Shown here: positions 1-10,800 of the stretch, in pieces | Numbering within the stretch: the stretch's first letter is position 1 | Layout: every line of letters starts with the position of its first letter | From: Antedon mediterranea | Lineage: Eukaryota; Echinodermata; Crinoidea; Comatulida; Antedonidae | Direction of reading: 5' to 3' | Assembly: GCF_964355755.1 (NCBI RefSeq) | Contig: NC_092674.1 | Span: forward strand, 27,330,001-27,394,000 | Length of the DNA: 64,000 nt | Program-made: the position numbers and the translations under genes | The notes under the pieces: generated by a model | Databases searched by the model: none | What the model was told of the DNA's origin: nothing | The model's input: only the letters and a program-made list of their open reading frames with translations

Positions 1-480
1 GTTATGCGTGTTTGTTTGTCTATGCTTTTTTTAAAAGACCCTATTGTATTGGAATTAAGTTGATTTTTCTTTCGACTTTAGGGACTGGTTTCTTATTTAA
101 ATGTATTTGCTTGTAAATTGTTTGTATTCATATTGTCTTGTAATCTTATGTTGAAACCGAATAAAACCAAATCACATAGTCCAGCTGACAATGGTTTCTA
201 TTGTTATGAATTAAAGATACAGGTACTATGAATTAAAGATACAGGTACTTTGGAAGGACCTGTGTATTCAAAGGGTGGATTACACTTTAAAGCTGAAACC
301 ATAGAGCTATAAATAATAAATAGGCTGATGCTGAAATCTATTGTTATGTTTCTTTCACACCACCTTATTTGAATATGTGTAGCACATAATGCAAGATAAC
401 AATAAAAGTTAGTTTCAAAGAGAACAAGTCTGGCTGTTAAATTAATCTTTTCTTTTATTTTGGCTAAGGTACTTAGGATT
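1..480. other. no gene seen; short direct repeat
   Basis: Every frame is closed by frequent stops and no conserved protein is recognisable. A tract around 208-250 repeats a unit of about 21 bases (core GAATTAAAGATACAGGTACT) twice in tandem. The first 180 bases end in an AATAAA-bearing, A-rich stretch that could be the 3' end of an old retroelement, but nothing decides this. Confidence 0.4.
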
Positions 481-770
481 AGGCCAACTTCGGCCACAGA
501 CAATTTCGGCCACAGACAATAATATTACTACTATATCTATGGAACGCCCATAGTGCCATTGATAGGGGAACAATGAGACACGACAATATAATACAGGATT
601 ATCGATTTCATTGCGTTTTACTTTTGTTTTTTTGTTTTTACACAGGAAAACACGGACACAGACAAACTTGGCAATTAATTAATTAATTAATAATGAAAAT
701 ATGCGTTAATGGCGCGCCATAGAAATCTGTTGTGGCCGAAACTGTCTGTGGCCGAAACGGTCATATGCCG
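481..770. mobile_element. short foldback element with repeated TIR motif
   Basis: The left end carries two copies of TTCGGCCACAGACA and the right end carries the same motif twice in inverted orientation (GTGGCCGAAACTGTCTGTGG...). The right terminus ends in CGGTCATATGCC, which is also the right terminus of the foldback at 2143-2872, so the two belong to one family. The left end lacks the ATATGACC part. No coding capacity, so non-autonomous. A clear target duplication was not found. Confidence 0.65.
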
Positions 771-772
771 GT

Positions 773-1667
773 ACTTAATACGTATAATTAACATACTAAT
801 TAAAGTACACAAAATGGTAAGTTGAATTAATGTATACATTTTTCAGCATTTTTAATTCAAGCAAACATCATGAACACCACAAATAATTAATGTAATAACT
901 TCATGCATCATCATGACCCTAATAATGCCAATCTTTGCTTTACCAAAAAATATGGGGAAAAAAGAGAAAAACATTTCACTAAAAATAACTATTTAGTATC
1001 ATGCCCTATCATCGTGGTGGTCATGAATGAAGGAAAGGGTAAATTTAACACTTAATAATAACAGCTCTGCGAATATATAAAAAATATAGCCTATTTTGTG
1101 TAAGTTGTGTTTGTTTATCAATTTTAGAAAATAATAAGTAAGCATCGACCAACAATACACCGGTCAACAATATGTGTTAGTTAGTTACTAAATCAGTAAT
1201 TCTCTGCTGCTGACCGAGTGAAATAATCTGTCTGTCCCAACTAAAAATAAAAATGAATTCCGTCTAGCCTAGACAGCCTGGCTTGTATTGAACTTTATTT
1301 CATATATGGCATAAAATAATAACTTCTACATTAGCACGCAGATAACTATACTTACATCAACAATTGAAACCACTTCTCAGGCCTAAATTCTTCCTATCTC
1401 TGGTATTTTTCTTTTGAATGACTCCAAACACATAAAATCGTGTGTCTTCAGTCAGCGCTTAGCTTTTGTTGTTTTCAGAGTTGCAACAGCGCCCTCTAAA
1501 TCGTCACACGAATAATGTTGCAATTTAACCAATCAAAGATGTCAAATCAGGGAGGTGTTTTTAAATTAGGTCTACATTAAAACTTTATACTAAAGCATTG
1601 GCTAATTATCTGTAGTACATCGGCCGTTGATCCTTTTTTACAAAGATTGTCTTTAAATTGTTAAAAA
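773..1667. other. intergenic, nothing recognised
   Basis: AT-rich sequence with no open frame of note, no RNA gene and no long repeat that I can see. Confidence 0.4.
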
Positions 1668-2142
1668 TTATTTGTGGATCAGGTGCCGTTTTCGGCCACC
1701 TCGACTTATATGGACTATATTATGTTAGGGGTGTGTTTTATGTAGAGAAGGGTGTCTATTAATGGGAAGACAATACAATTGTTCTGTTATGTAACCTACA
1801 GTACAAACTACAAGGAACAATACAGAACATCAAAAACTAGCATGTTAAAAAGGCATGTTATTATTAGGTAGGCCTACTGTGTTAGGGAATGCCAAGATTT
1901 GGTAACAATATTACTATATTAACTAAAGATATTTTATATAAAACAAATTTTATTGACAAATTTAATGAAGAACCATCTACTAACTGGATAAAGCCATTTA
2001 GGAAAAATAATAAACAAGTTGATCATAACGACTGGTTTTCAAAGGCCCAAAGCAAAACAAAATTCCATGCAAAACAACGTTAACGGAAAATACTATGTAT
2101 AAAGGAACCAAACCTTGAACAATATTTGTTAGATAAAACTAA

Positions 2143-2872
2143 TTTTAAGGCCGACAAGTTGAGCCGCCGCCAGAAAAACGTTATTTTCTATGAAACGCCA
2201 AATGCTAACTTTCGCCGGTGCTCGTTTTTTATTTAATAGAAGTTCTATTTTCATTAGGGATAACGAAGTTTATATATCACACTTTTTAGTATAGTATTAA
2301 ATATTACACTTTAAAGAACTATAATATGAAAATCTGACTTGTACTTGTAGATTCCAAAATAAAAGACCTAAAACATCACCGAAAATGATCGTTTTTAGCC
2401 AAAAATGACGTAAACATGTTGCCCCCTCAGGTTAAATAATTACATAAAATCACCGTTTTTTAGGAAAATATTTTGTGTATTAAAATTGTAAAATTCAATA
2501 AAATATGATATTAAAAGATAGTAAATAAAAGATATTAATTATTTAACATCATTTTAAGAATATCAATACTCTATTAGTCTTTTGGGTAGGCCTACATGTC
2601 CACGCGAGACAAATATAGAGTGCACGGCATTTTTACCTTGAAAGATTACTTTCCTTTGCTGTGTTGTTTATGGTGGTTCAAACCAACATTGTAGTATGTA
2701 ATTATATTATTTATTTTCATGACACAATACACATAAAGACCATGAACTTGTACTACAGTAGGACACCGCTCTAATCACTACGCGAAATGTCGTAAAAGAC
2801 GCGCTGGGCGTTTCATAGAAATTACCGGCGGCTCAACTTGTCGGCGGCCCAACCGGTCATATGCCTTTTTAA
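2143..2872. mobile_element. foldback element nested in the 2.4 kb transposon
   Basis: The left arm reads GCCGACAAGTTGAGCCGCCG and then CTATGAAACGCC; the right arm is the inverse (GGGCGTTTCATAG, CGGCGGCTCAACTTGTCGGC). The right tip extends through CCGGTCATATGCC, shared with the element at 481-770. The left tip lacks about 20 bases of the right tip, so one end is truncated or the ends differ by nature. No protein is encoded. Confidence 0.7.
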
Positions 2873-3252
2873 GAGTATCAATTTAATTTAAAGCAAGGTC
2901 AAACTCTCTAGATCTTGAGGGTCGTAGAAAATCCTGGTCAAATCATAACACAGGATTATGTAAGATGTGTAGTACAAACGAAAAAGAACATAAATAAAAC
3001 GAAAGAAATAAGGATTGATTTTCGAAAACATAATTGGTCTGACCTGACAGTATACATTAATTAAAGTAAAGGAAGTAGAGATTGTTAACAATTATTGATA
3101 AGCTGGCAGTAGTGTTTGACTAAAGCTAAATGGGTGGACATGTTGATCGTAGTTAAGAAGTTAAAATACAAGGCTGTACTGCTTGAGGAAACTCGGTTCT
3201 TTGGGGTAAAGCAGGATATTTGTATTATAGAATGTTTATGTTTTACTAATCA

Positions 3253-3525
3253 GTGATGTTCTATTTGGGCATATTGTATATTGGGCTAGGAATATCAGTA
3301 AGGGAATGTAAGGGGGATAAAGACCGAATTGAGAAGGTGCTGGGTAGAGCGTGGAAAGTAATTGGTTTGTCTAGTATGCAAATGCTTTACTCGTTCTACA
3401 GCGAACAGCTTGCCGATGTATTCCATGCTATATTGGAAGACACCAATCAACCTCTTCTGGCGACATTATCAGCTCCGTTTTACATTCGCTATTATAACGT
3501 TTTGATGCAAACGTTGTTCAATTAA
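3253..3525 (+). pseudogene. decayed LINE reverse-transcriptase C-terminus
   Basis: A 90-codon frame whose middle (R..KVLGRAWKVIG, then LY, then IL.DTNQPL) follows the pattern seen at the extreme C-terminus of many animal CR1/RTE-type LINE ORF2 proteins: a basic R-x-x-K-x-x-x-x-A-x-KVIG block followed by LY and a D-x-xHPL block. The usual catalytic RT motifs are absent upstream, so this is a truncated relic, not a working enzyme. It lies inside the 2.4 kb TIR element. The assignment rests on pattern memory only; an unrelated chance ORF is possible. Confidence 0.4.
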
Positions 3526-4140
3526 AACATGTATTTCTACACAGAAACGTTTAAAAACGTGTTTAAAACATTTTAGAAAGACCAAACCTAAAAACATGCA
3601 ATGTCAAACGCTGTGTTTTTAATTCTGGGAACAAAATGGTACAGATTGACAAAATTATAATGTTTATTTGTTTTACTGATTACCTAATAATCAGTATGTG
3701 ATAAATGTACTACTGTCATCTTTATTAAATGTACTACTGTGTTATCGTTAGGTAAATTATATTTGTTATTTGTAACTGGAATAAAAACTTTCTTTATATA
3801 CTTTCTGTATCTATAAATCTGTAAAAATTATATAGAAATAAAGAGCCATAATATACTGCATTAACTTGAAAACTGAAATTAATTCTACAGCATGCAGGGC
3901 GTAGTTGTTTTCCCTTTGTTGCTGAAACAACAAGAAAAACAAAAGAACAAAAGGAGCAGTATTTTAACACATTAACACACTCAATTAATAAATGGGACAC
4001 CCCTATTTCCCCATCTTTTTATAATGGTATAGTCCATACAAGTCGAGGTGGCCGAAAACGGCACCTGATCCTTATTTGTATCTTTTGATGTTTATCTATA
4101 ATAACAACACCAGACATTTTCAATGATATTATTTAAAACA

Positions 4141-4146
4141 TTTATT
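4141..4146 (-). promoter_or_regulatory. poly(A) signal of the SLC18-like gene
   Basis: TTTATT on the plus strand reads AATAAA on the minus strand, about 180 bases past the stop codon of the transporter gene. It is the nearest canonical signal in the right orientation. Confidence 0.5.
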
Positions 4147-4325
4147 AAATAATCTTATCTTTCTTCTAGACATTATAGTTTTTCTTTTTCCCCAGGCCAT
4201 TGTTAAAAATCACATTGTTATTATCAAACTGTTTCCAATAACAATATTCTATTAATTATGAGTCATTTCACGCTCACGCGTTACCAGGAGACATATTGAA
4301 ATAGCCAATCCTTAATATCTTCCCT

Positions 4326-5699
4326 TTAGTCGTTATTTCCTTCAGATTCTGTCGCATCTTTTGGCGTTCCATAGCTCACCTCATCGGAATCCGAGTTCGA
4401 CTTTGATGTATCTTCAATTAGTCGCGTCTTTTCTGATGAACTTGAAAGACTTCGAAAAATGAGTATTAAAGGGGAAAATACTACTACTGTAGATGCAGTG
4501 ATAATGCACATGTTTGGAAATCCAATCGATTTGTTTATAGGTAGAGCGAATATAGGTCCAAATGCAAACGGTACTAATGTACTTAATTTGAACACCGAGA
4601 ATATCCGACCGGGTGACGAAGAAAACCGAGTTCTGCCGATTGAAGCGAGTATCGCGACTAGGCAGAACTTGGATGCTGTAAGTGAAAACGCCATGAGCAT
4701 AATGCCAACTACTACGTATTGATAGCCTCCATCGGCAGACAAGAACACGTTTCCAAATGCTCCAATCAAAAACCCAGCAATTGTTACTAAGTACGCGTAT
4801 CGCGATGCAGACGTTGTTGTAAACATGCATATCACCATACTCAATTGATACGTCACAAAAGATGGAACGAATGCTACGCCTACACGCCATATCGGCCATC
4901 CGTACTCCTCTGAGATCCAGAGTGCTATTCCTGGTGCTAAACACGCTTCAGGTAATTGTGACAAGCCAATTCCAAGCGCTGCTAAAACTACATACGGGTC
5001 TAGTAAGATCTCTCCACATGAAATACTTTCATCCGCATGACGGTACCACGTCATTGCCGACTCGGAAACATTCGTTTGTACTCGGGTCACAGCCACGAGA
5101 ACGATAATACAAAGAAAGCATACTACAGCTAACGGTATAAATACATAAATCATATTGTAAAAATAATAGAGTACTCCTGAGTATGTTGGTCCAAGGCACG
5201 AAAACCCATAAAGACAGTAGGTTATACCGAACAGCGTATCACGCATTTTAGGAGAGTTTGTACTCTCTGCAATATAACGCATTCCCACTGTTCCTATAAA
5301 CGCCGAACTCGCACCAAGAAACACACGTGCGATGATATAAACAAGTTGACTAGTACTGAATGCAAAACATAACGACGCACATATTTGTCCCAATAAGCCT
5401 AAAATCAAAGGTAGATCAAAGCCAAACGACTCGCACACAAATCCAGCAAACGGCAGTGTTAATATATGCATTGCTTCGGATCCAGCAAATATAAAACTTA
5501 GTCCGTACACTTGGATCTCTGGTACTGATCCTATAACCTCCGGACATGTGGTATTCGGACAGTCGGTAAATGTTACCATATATGGGGTTATTGTTTTGAT
5601 AGTTGTAGATGACAGTGCGTCGACTATCATTGCTATAAAAATAGAAATAAGTCGTGTGTAGACTCTCGCCCTTCCTTCAACTAAAACTATTCGGTCCAT
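4326..5699 (-). CDS. SLC18-like (vesicular amine transporter-related) MFS transporter, single exon
   Basis: A 457-aa membrane protein with about 12 hydrophobic segments. TM1 contains IVDALSSTTIKTITPYM, with Asp27 where vesicular amine transporters have their TM1 aspartate. Later segments match SLC18 style: ARVFLGASSAFIGTVGMRY in the first half, then LLDPYVVLAALGIG, WRVGVAFVPS and NKSIGFP in the second. The large TM1-TM2 lumenal loop carries Cys-rich PNTTCP with an N-glycosylation sequon. The C-tail is Ser/Asp/Glu-rich and cytoplasmic (SSSSEKTRLIEDTSKSNSDSD), with an ExxxLI-like sorting option. By my recalled alignment to VMAT2, the TM10 and TM11 aspartates are Arg356 and Lys371 here, so a classic proton/monoamine exchange is doubtful. 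The reading frame is unbroken in one exon, suggesting an ancient retrocopy or intron loss. Substrate unknown. The start is the first Met of the frame, just after a CRE/ETS-like promoter. Confidence 0.85.
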   Translation of the reverse strand: MDRIVLVEGRARVYTRLISIFIAMIVDALSSTTIKTITPYMVTFTDCPNTTCPEVIGSVPEIQVYGLSFIFAGSEAMHILTLPFAGFVCESFGFDLPLILGLLGQICASLCFAFSTSQLVYIIARVFLGASSAFIGTVGMRYIAESTNSPKMRDTLFGITYCLYGFSCLGPTYSGVLYYFYNMIYVFIPLAVVCFLCIIVLVAVTRVQTNVSESAMTWYRHADESISCGEILLDPYVVLAALGIGLSQLPEACLAPGIALWISEEYGWPIWRVGVAFVPSFVTYQLSMVICMFTTTSASRYAYLVTIAGFLIGAFGNVFLSADGGYQYVVVGIMLMAFSLTASKFCLVAILASIGRTRFSSSPGRIFSVFKLSTLVPFAFGPIFALPINKSIGFPNMCIITASTVVVFSPLILIFRSLSSSSEKTRLIEDTSKSNSDSDEVSYGTPKDATESEGNND

Positions 5700-5710
5700 C
5701 TTTGTGTGCC

Positions 5711-5723
5711 GGAAGTGACGTCA
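5711..5723 (-). promoter_or_regulatory. CRE and ETS-like promoter motifs of the SLC18-like gene
   Basis: The sequence GGAAGTGACGTCA lies 12-24 bases upstream of the minus-strand start codon. TGACGTCA is a perfect palindromic cAMP-response element, and CCGGAAGT next to it is an ETS core. Such a fusion is typical of core promoters. Being this close to the ATG, it would imply a very short 5' UTR. Confidence 0.45.
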
Positions 5724-7844
5724 ACTCAACATGAAATTTCTTTTCATTAAAAACAACCCGATTCACGTCCTGCAAAATTAAGTTTTTAACACGTTGATTT
5801 ACAATAATAAAGCATTGTTTGGAAACAATCATTTCTTGAGTTAGTTTCTTAAGATTGTATTATTAATTATTGATGGGCAAGCAGGACTACGGTTTGGCAA
5901 CTGATGTGGTGGGTACTGCTGATATGTACTGCAGTGGTGGACTGCCAAATCCTGAAGAAGAAGATTAATTCATTTTCCTAGTATGTGTGTGTGTTGAATT
6001 ACAAGCATGTTATTTGTGGTGGTGTTGTACGTACTGATGCTGCTGATTGTAAGAGTCTAGTAAAACTCAGATATGAGTATAAACTCAGATCTCGGATGAC
6101 GCCTCGATCATAAACGTATTGATGTCATTTATGAGGAGGGAGATCTTTTAAATTTTCACAGTTCTTTCATTGGATGTTTCTATATAATTAACACAATAGT
6201 CATCATTAAAAGAAATTGGTATATTAGAATCAAATAAAAACACCATTAAATCATAATCTAAAGTACGTCACATTTAGCATCCTTTACAGTTGGGTAAAAG
6301 GTTTTACTAAAGAAAAATGCGTGATTGAAGCCTATTTACTAGACATATTATGTAAAATAGAACAATGTATAAAAGAACCTTAACCTCTGTGTTCTGAGTA
6401 TTTTTAACAAAAAAAAGGGCTTGTCCCTATTGCAGCTTTAAGTTTGAACTTCTGAACGTAGTGTAGTAGGCCTCAAAGTCAGCATGTTTTAGGTCTAATT
6501 CTAACAACTTTAATATTATACGAATTATACTTACTGTTACACCCTGGTATACAACAAGACATTGCAATGAAGTATTTCGTTTTAAAAACTCTAGACCAGA
6601 TCACGTATAATATATTCGACGAAGAATCTATCTCCAACCGGGCAGTTGTTTGACACCGATCATCTCTGCTCTCTCAGGCATGACATAGTCAAAAGGTGCT
6701 TTACGATAATTTCTTTAGAATTAATACTGTAATTGTTTGTTCAAGAATAACTTGGCTATGACTCCCACTCGTAAGTTAATGGAACCTGCAGGCATTTGTT
6801 ATGTTAATCTCACAAATTTAAAAGATTAGATTGGTAGGCCTCCTAAGGAAGCGGCAATAAAATCGCTAAAATACCTTCTAAAATCAGAGATTTTTTTATT
6901 TGACAAAAAATTGCAAAAGTTGCATGCTACACACAATTTTCACACAGACGAGCGGTAACATTTTAGTAAAAATTAGAATCTATGTTTTTCCTTATATAAC
7001 CATTTACACACAGCGCGGTTCCGCTCACGATACAGATTCTACGTAGGAAAATCACGATTTTCTGCGTATTTAGAACAATGTCTAGTCCAGTAACAGTACA
7101 ATTTTGTTTCTATTGCGGATCATTTTGAATGAAAAAATAGTGTTGTAATTCTAATGTTGTTGGTAGACCTATTTCCAGTTAAATTTAATATTTAAAAAAA
7201 AATTAATTGACTTTTCGTTATCTTTTCACTTGATTATAATTTGACATTCCTTTCTGAAATCACAATAGAGAAAAATTTATTCAGAGGGTGGTAATTATTT
7301 TCGGCTTTTATTACGTTAAGTTCAACTCACCGGACCGTAAAATAATGCGTGGGCATAGCTTATCAAATTTATATAATAATATATAAAGTGAACCCAAATA
7401 TAGCCAAGTGCCTTGAATAGAAGAAAGAACAAGAAATTCGTGTGGTTACTGTCTTTTCAATCATTCATGGAGGCAAATATAAAATTAGTTACTTTACACG
7501 CATGATTGAAGTAGTAGGCCTATAATCCTAACAAGCTTCACATGAGGTCTACGTTTCAATATTCATAAGTAAAAGTCTCTTTATAAATGTTTTGGGATCA
7601 GGAGCTAGGCTATATTATTTATAGAGTTAAATTTTCTTTCTTTACCTCCCAAAATGCTTATGCGGAAAATCCCGCAAAAAAGTTCTGGAAAATTCCGAAT
7701 AACTTCTTGAATATAGAGGGCGGGCTGATGATAATTTATTTCGAGCGATAGGCCTAAAAACTTAAAAAGTCACATCGAGATCGTATCCAAGTGAGGATTT
7801 AGGGGGTAAGCTTCGTAAGCCAGTTACCAACGGTTTATGCCGTA
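5724..7844. other. intergenic, mostly unrecognised
   Basis: It separates the divergent SLC18-like and SUGT1 genes, so regulatory sequence for both should lie here, most likely near each end. A 31-codon frame at 5873-5968 with an acidic C-terminus (LPNPEEED) is present but has no support as a gene. TAGGCCTA octamers occur. No TIR element is obvious. Confidence 0.4.
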
Positions 7845-10800
7845 ATGGCAGAATTTTACAGGTATATAACTAATTAGCCTTACTGTTTTATTATTATTAT
7901 ATTTAAAAAAATGTATTTTCTGTAGGTTTTAGACTTTGTAAAATGTACATGAACAAGTCGCAAACGTAACGACAAGTTGTTCTTTCTTTGAATTGATTAC
8001 ATAGCTCGCCTGCTCTGAGAGGTTTTAGCCAATGATTTTATCGGTTCGTGTAGAAAGGAAGTGATCTTTCCTGGGAAGGCTAGGCCTAAAATGGTAGTAG
8101 ACTGGGAAAACCTAAGCTTATTTATAGAACCTTGTTTTATTAATAGATTTAATATGCAAACAAAATGCTAACAGATAATAATGATGAATAATTTCAGGCC
8201 TAATGAACTAAAATAAATACAATTACAAGTAACAAATCATATTGAATTATATTTAAAAAGAAAGATTATTTATTAACTATTGGCTTAGTGTAAGCTTATA
8301 CAGTAAAAGGCTACATAGATAGACCTAGTAGGCGTAATCAAATTAAATATGGGTTGTCATTTTTTCTAATGTTTAATTTAATTAAAATATTGTTTTTCTT
8401 GTTTAGTAAAGCGAATGAATGCTACGTGGATGAGCAGTTTGATGATGCACTTAAGGTTAGTAAATAGTTTATAACTTATTTAAAAAAAAATGAATTCCAG
8501 GATAATGACATTCAGTTCAGAGGTGTGCCCAATTTTTGCAAAACAACAACAGTAGTATATAGAGACTAACATTAAACAGTGTTACAAACGTGTTATAGAA
8601 ATCTGATGGTGGTTGTGGAATTAACGAAAGTAGGTGTACAATATTATAATAAATGATTTTATCTCTTTTCAGTACTACAATCAAGCCATTGAGGCCGATG
8701 CTGATAATGCCGAGTTCTACCTCAGACGTTCTCAAACCTACATGAAACTGGAAGACCATCAAGGTACAGTGTTAAGAATGAAACATAGGCCTAGTTACTG
8801 ATATATAATTATACATTTTTAGTTGTTGTACTAATTTCAATAGACATGCAATACTAAAAATAAGCTGTCACTTAATAGGGTTTATGGTTTTTTTTTTTAT
8901 AGCTGCTGAAAGTGATGCTAGGAAGTACATAGAACTAAAGCCAGACAGCCACAAAGGACACCTCAGACTAGGGTAAGTGTAGCGTATCAGAATTTATTCA
9001 TGCCTTCTACTAATTAATTCAAGAGATATGTATACTGTAACAAATATTTTTTATAATATTTAGAGAAGCGCTGTTTAAACAGAACAATTATGTAGAGGCT
9101 TTGAAAGAGTTCCAAGAGGCAGAGACGTTGGAACCAAATGATAACCAGGTTAAAATATGGCTGAAGAAGACAAATCCTCTGGTACCGCCACCACCTGCTC
9201 CCCAAGGTGAGATGGGCTGCATCGCTAATTTGAGCTGCATTATTTTGATGTACCCTAATAACTAGTCCTTCTTAGCTTTAATTCCTCAAAAAAACAGGGT
9301 AAAAAGTATCTTTGATATTAAATAAATATTAATAGTGTTTTAACTGTTTGCATTAATTAAACAGTGCCAACTTAAATTGAGGCATCATCTCATCTAACTT
9401 TAGTATGATTTAAGAAAAAAACCTAAAATAACTAAATATTTTCACCACCCCTCCCCCACCCACCTACTATAACTGCCTTACTTTATTTATATTGTTTTCT
9501 CTTTACAGAACCAAGTGATAATTTTGATGATGATAAGGTAATTTGGACAGGGATGTATGTTATTTTGGGTAAAATATGTTAACATACAGTATCTTTTTAT
9601 AGTCCTAACTTTTAATAACTGATAACTTTCATAATTGATAATTTTAATAATAAATAACTTAAATTTGAATAGGACACCACTAAAGAGGACGAGGAACCAG
9701 AGGAACCAATGCCAGTTACTGCTGAACCAAAAGAGATACCAATGCCACCAATAGAAAAACAAAGGTAATTATTCATATTTCAAATGTCACATTTGGTCTC
9801 ATTTCTGCATTTGCAAAGAGAAAAAAAATCACAAAATTGTTGTGAATATTAATCGACAACTCACCACAATTTTGCAGATACGATTGGTATCAAACTGAAA
9901 CACATGTTGTCATCAATGTGCTGATAAAGAACACAAAGAAAGATGATGTAGATGTCACATATACAGACCAAACAGTAAGTTACACAAATGAAGGTACAAA
10001 CACACACTTAAGGTTTGAATCAATGGCGTAACATAGGGGGGAAAAGGCCCTGGTTAAGCACACCCAAGAGGCTGCTCATGTTCTAGGGCCTCTTAAGCTC
10101 TTGTGATCCTGGGGTTAGCCAGTGAGCGCTCATAGCCGTTAAGCCACTGGTTTGAATGAACTTTGGGATGTTGTGAATATGTCGATTTCTTAAAGAGTCA
10201 GTAAGCTTGGTTCAGGAATAACTTGAAAAAAACAACGAAACATACAAACATGCAATATACAGTAAAAACCCATATTAAAAAGGAGACCTTCTGGTCTGGT
10301 CTGTATAGGAAAGCATGGTGTCTCAAAGTAAGGGTTCTACTGTACGGGTCATGACAAGTAAAGCCCTGTCCACACTATCAAACTTTATGTGACAAAAAAA
10401 AATGTGATGTGCCTATATATGGACATGATGATATCATATCACTACCATATTTGGGCACATCACACTTTTTTTGTCAAACAAGTTTGATAGTATAGACAGA
10501 GCTTAAATGTAAGCTACCTGTATTAACATTTTCTTTGCTTTTTTCATCAGGTTAGTGCAACAGTGAAGCAGGCATCTGGTACTGACTACAGCCTTGAGCT
10601 TGATCTTGCTCATGAGATTGTCCCTTCAAAGTGTGTTACCAAAGTATTAGGTAGCAAGGTGAGTGGGGTGTACAGTCTTTGTTAGGCGTCTCTCAAGTGT
10701 AAATACTTCACAAGCAATGTCTACACTATCAAACTTTATGTGACAAACAGTGTGATATACTACCATATTGAAGCACTTAACACTTTTTTGTCAAACTAGT

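Larger units (their letters stand above)
1676..4071. mobile_element. 2.4 kb TIR transposon with 8-bp target duplication
   Basis: The two ends are inverted copies over about 44 bases with one mismatch, starting GGATCAGGTGCCG and continuing TTTTCGGCCACCTCGACTT. The octamer TTATTTGT directly abuts both ends (1668-1675 and 4072-4079), which is a target-site duplication. An 8-bp duplication is typical of hAT-like transposases. No transposase is visible, so the copy is non-autonomous or decayed. Its interior holds a nested foldback (2143-2872) and a LINE-like coding relic (3253-3525), so it has served as a landing site or carries captured DNA. Boundaries are seen directly; the superfamily is inferred. 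Confidence 0.85.

Noticed and set aside
4414-5107. Three other open frames inside the transporter gene
   Set aside because: Shadows of the 457-aa MFS coding sequence, with no independent signal.
5873-5968. 31-codon frame MGKQDYGLATDVVG...PEEED
   Set aside because: No splice partner, no homology recognised, and too short to claim; it could be the tail of a decayed repeat.
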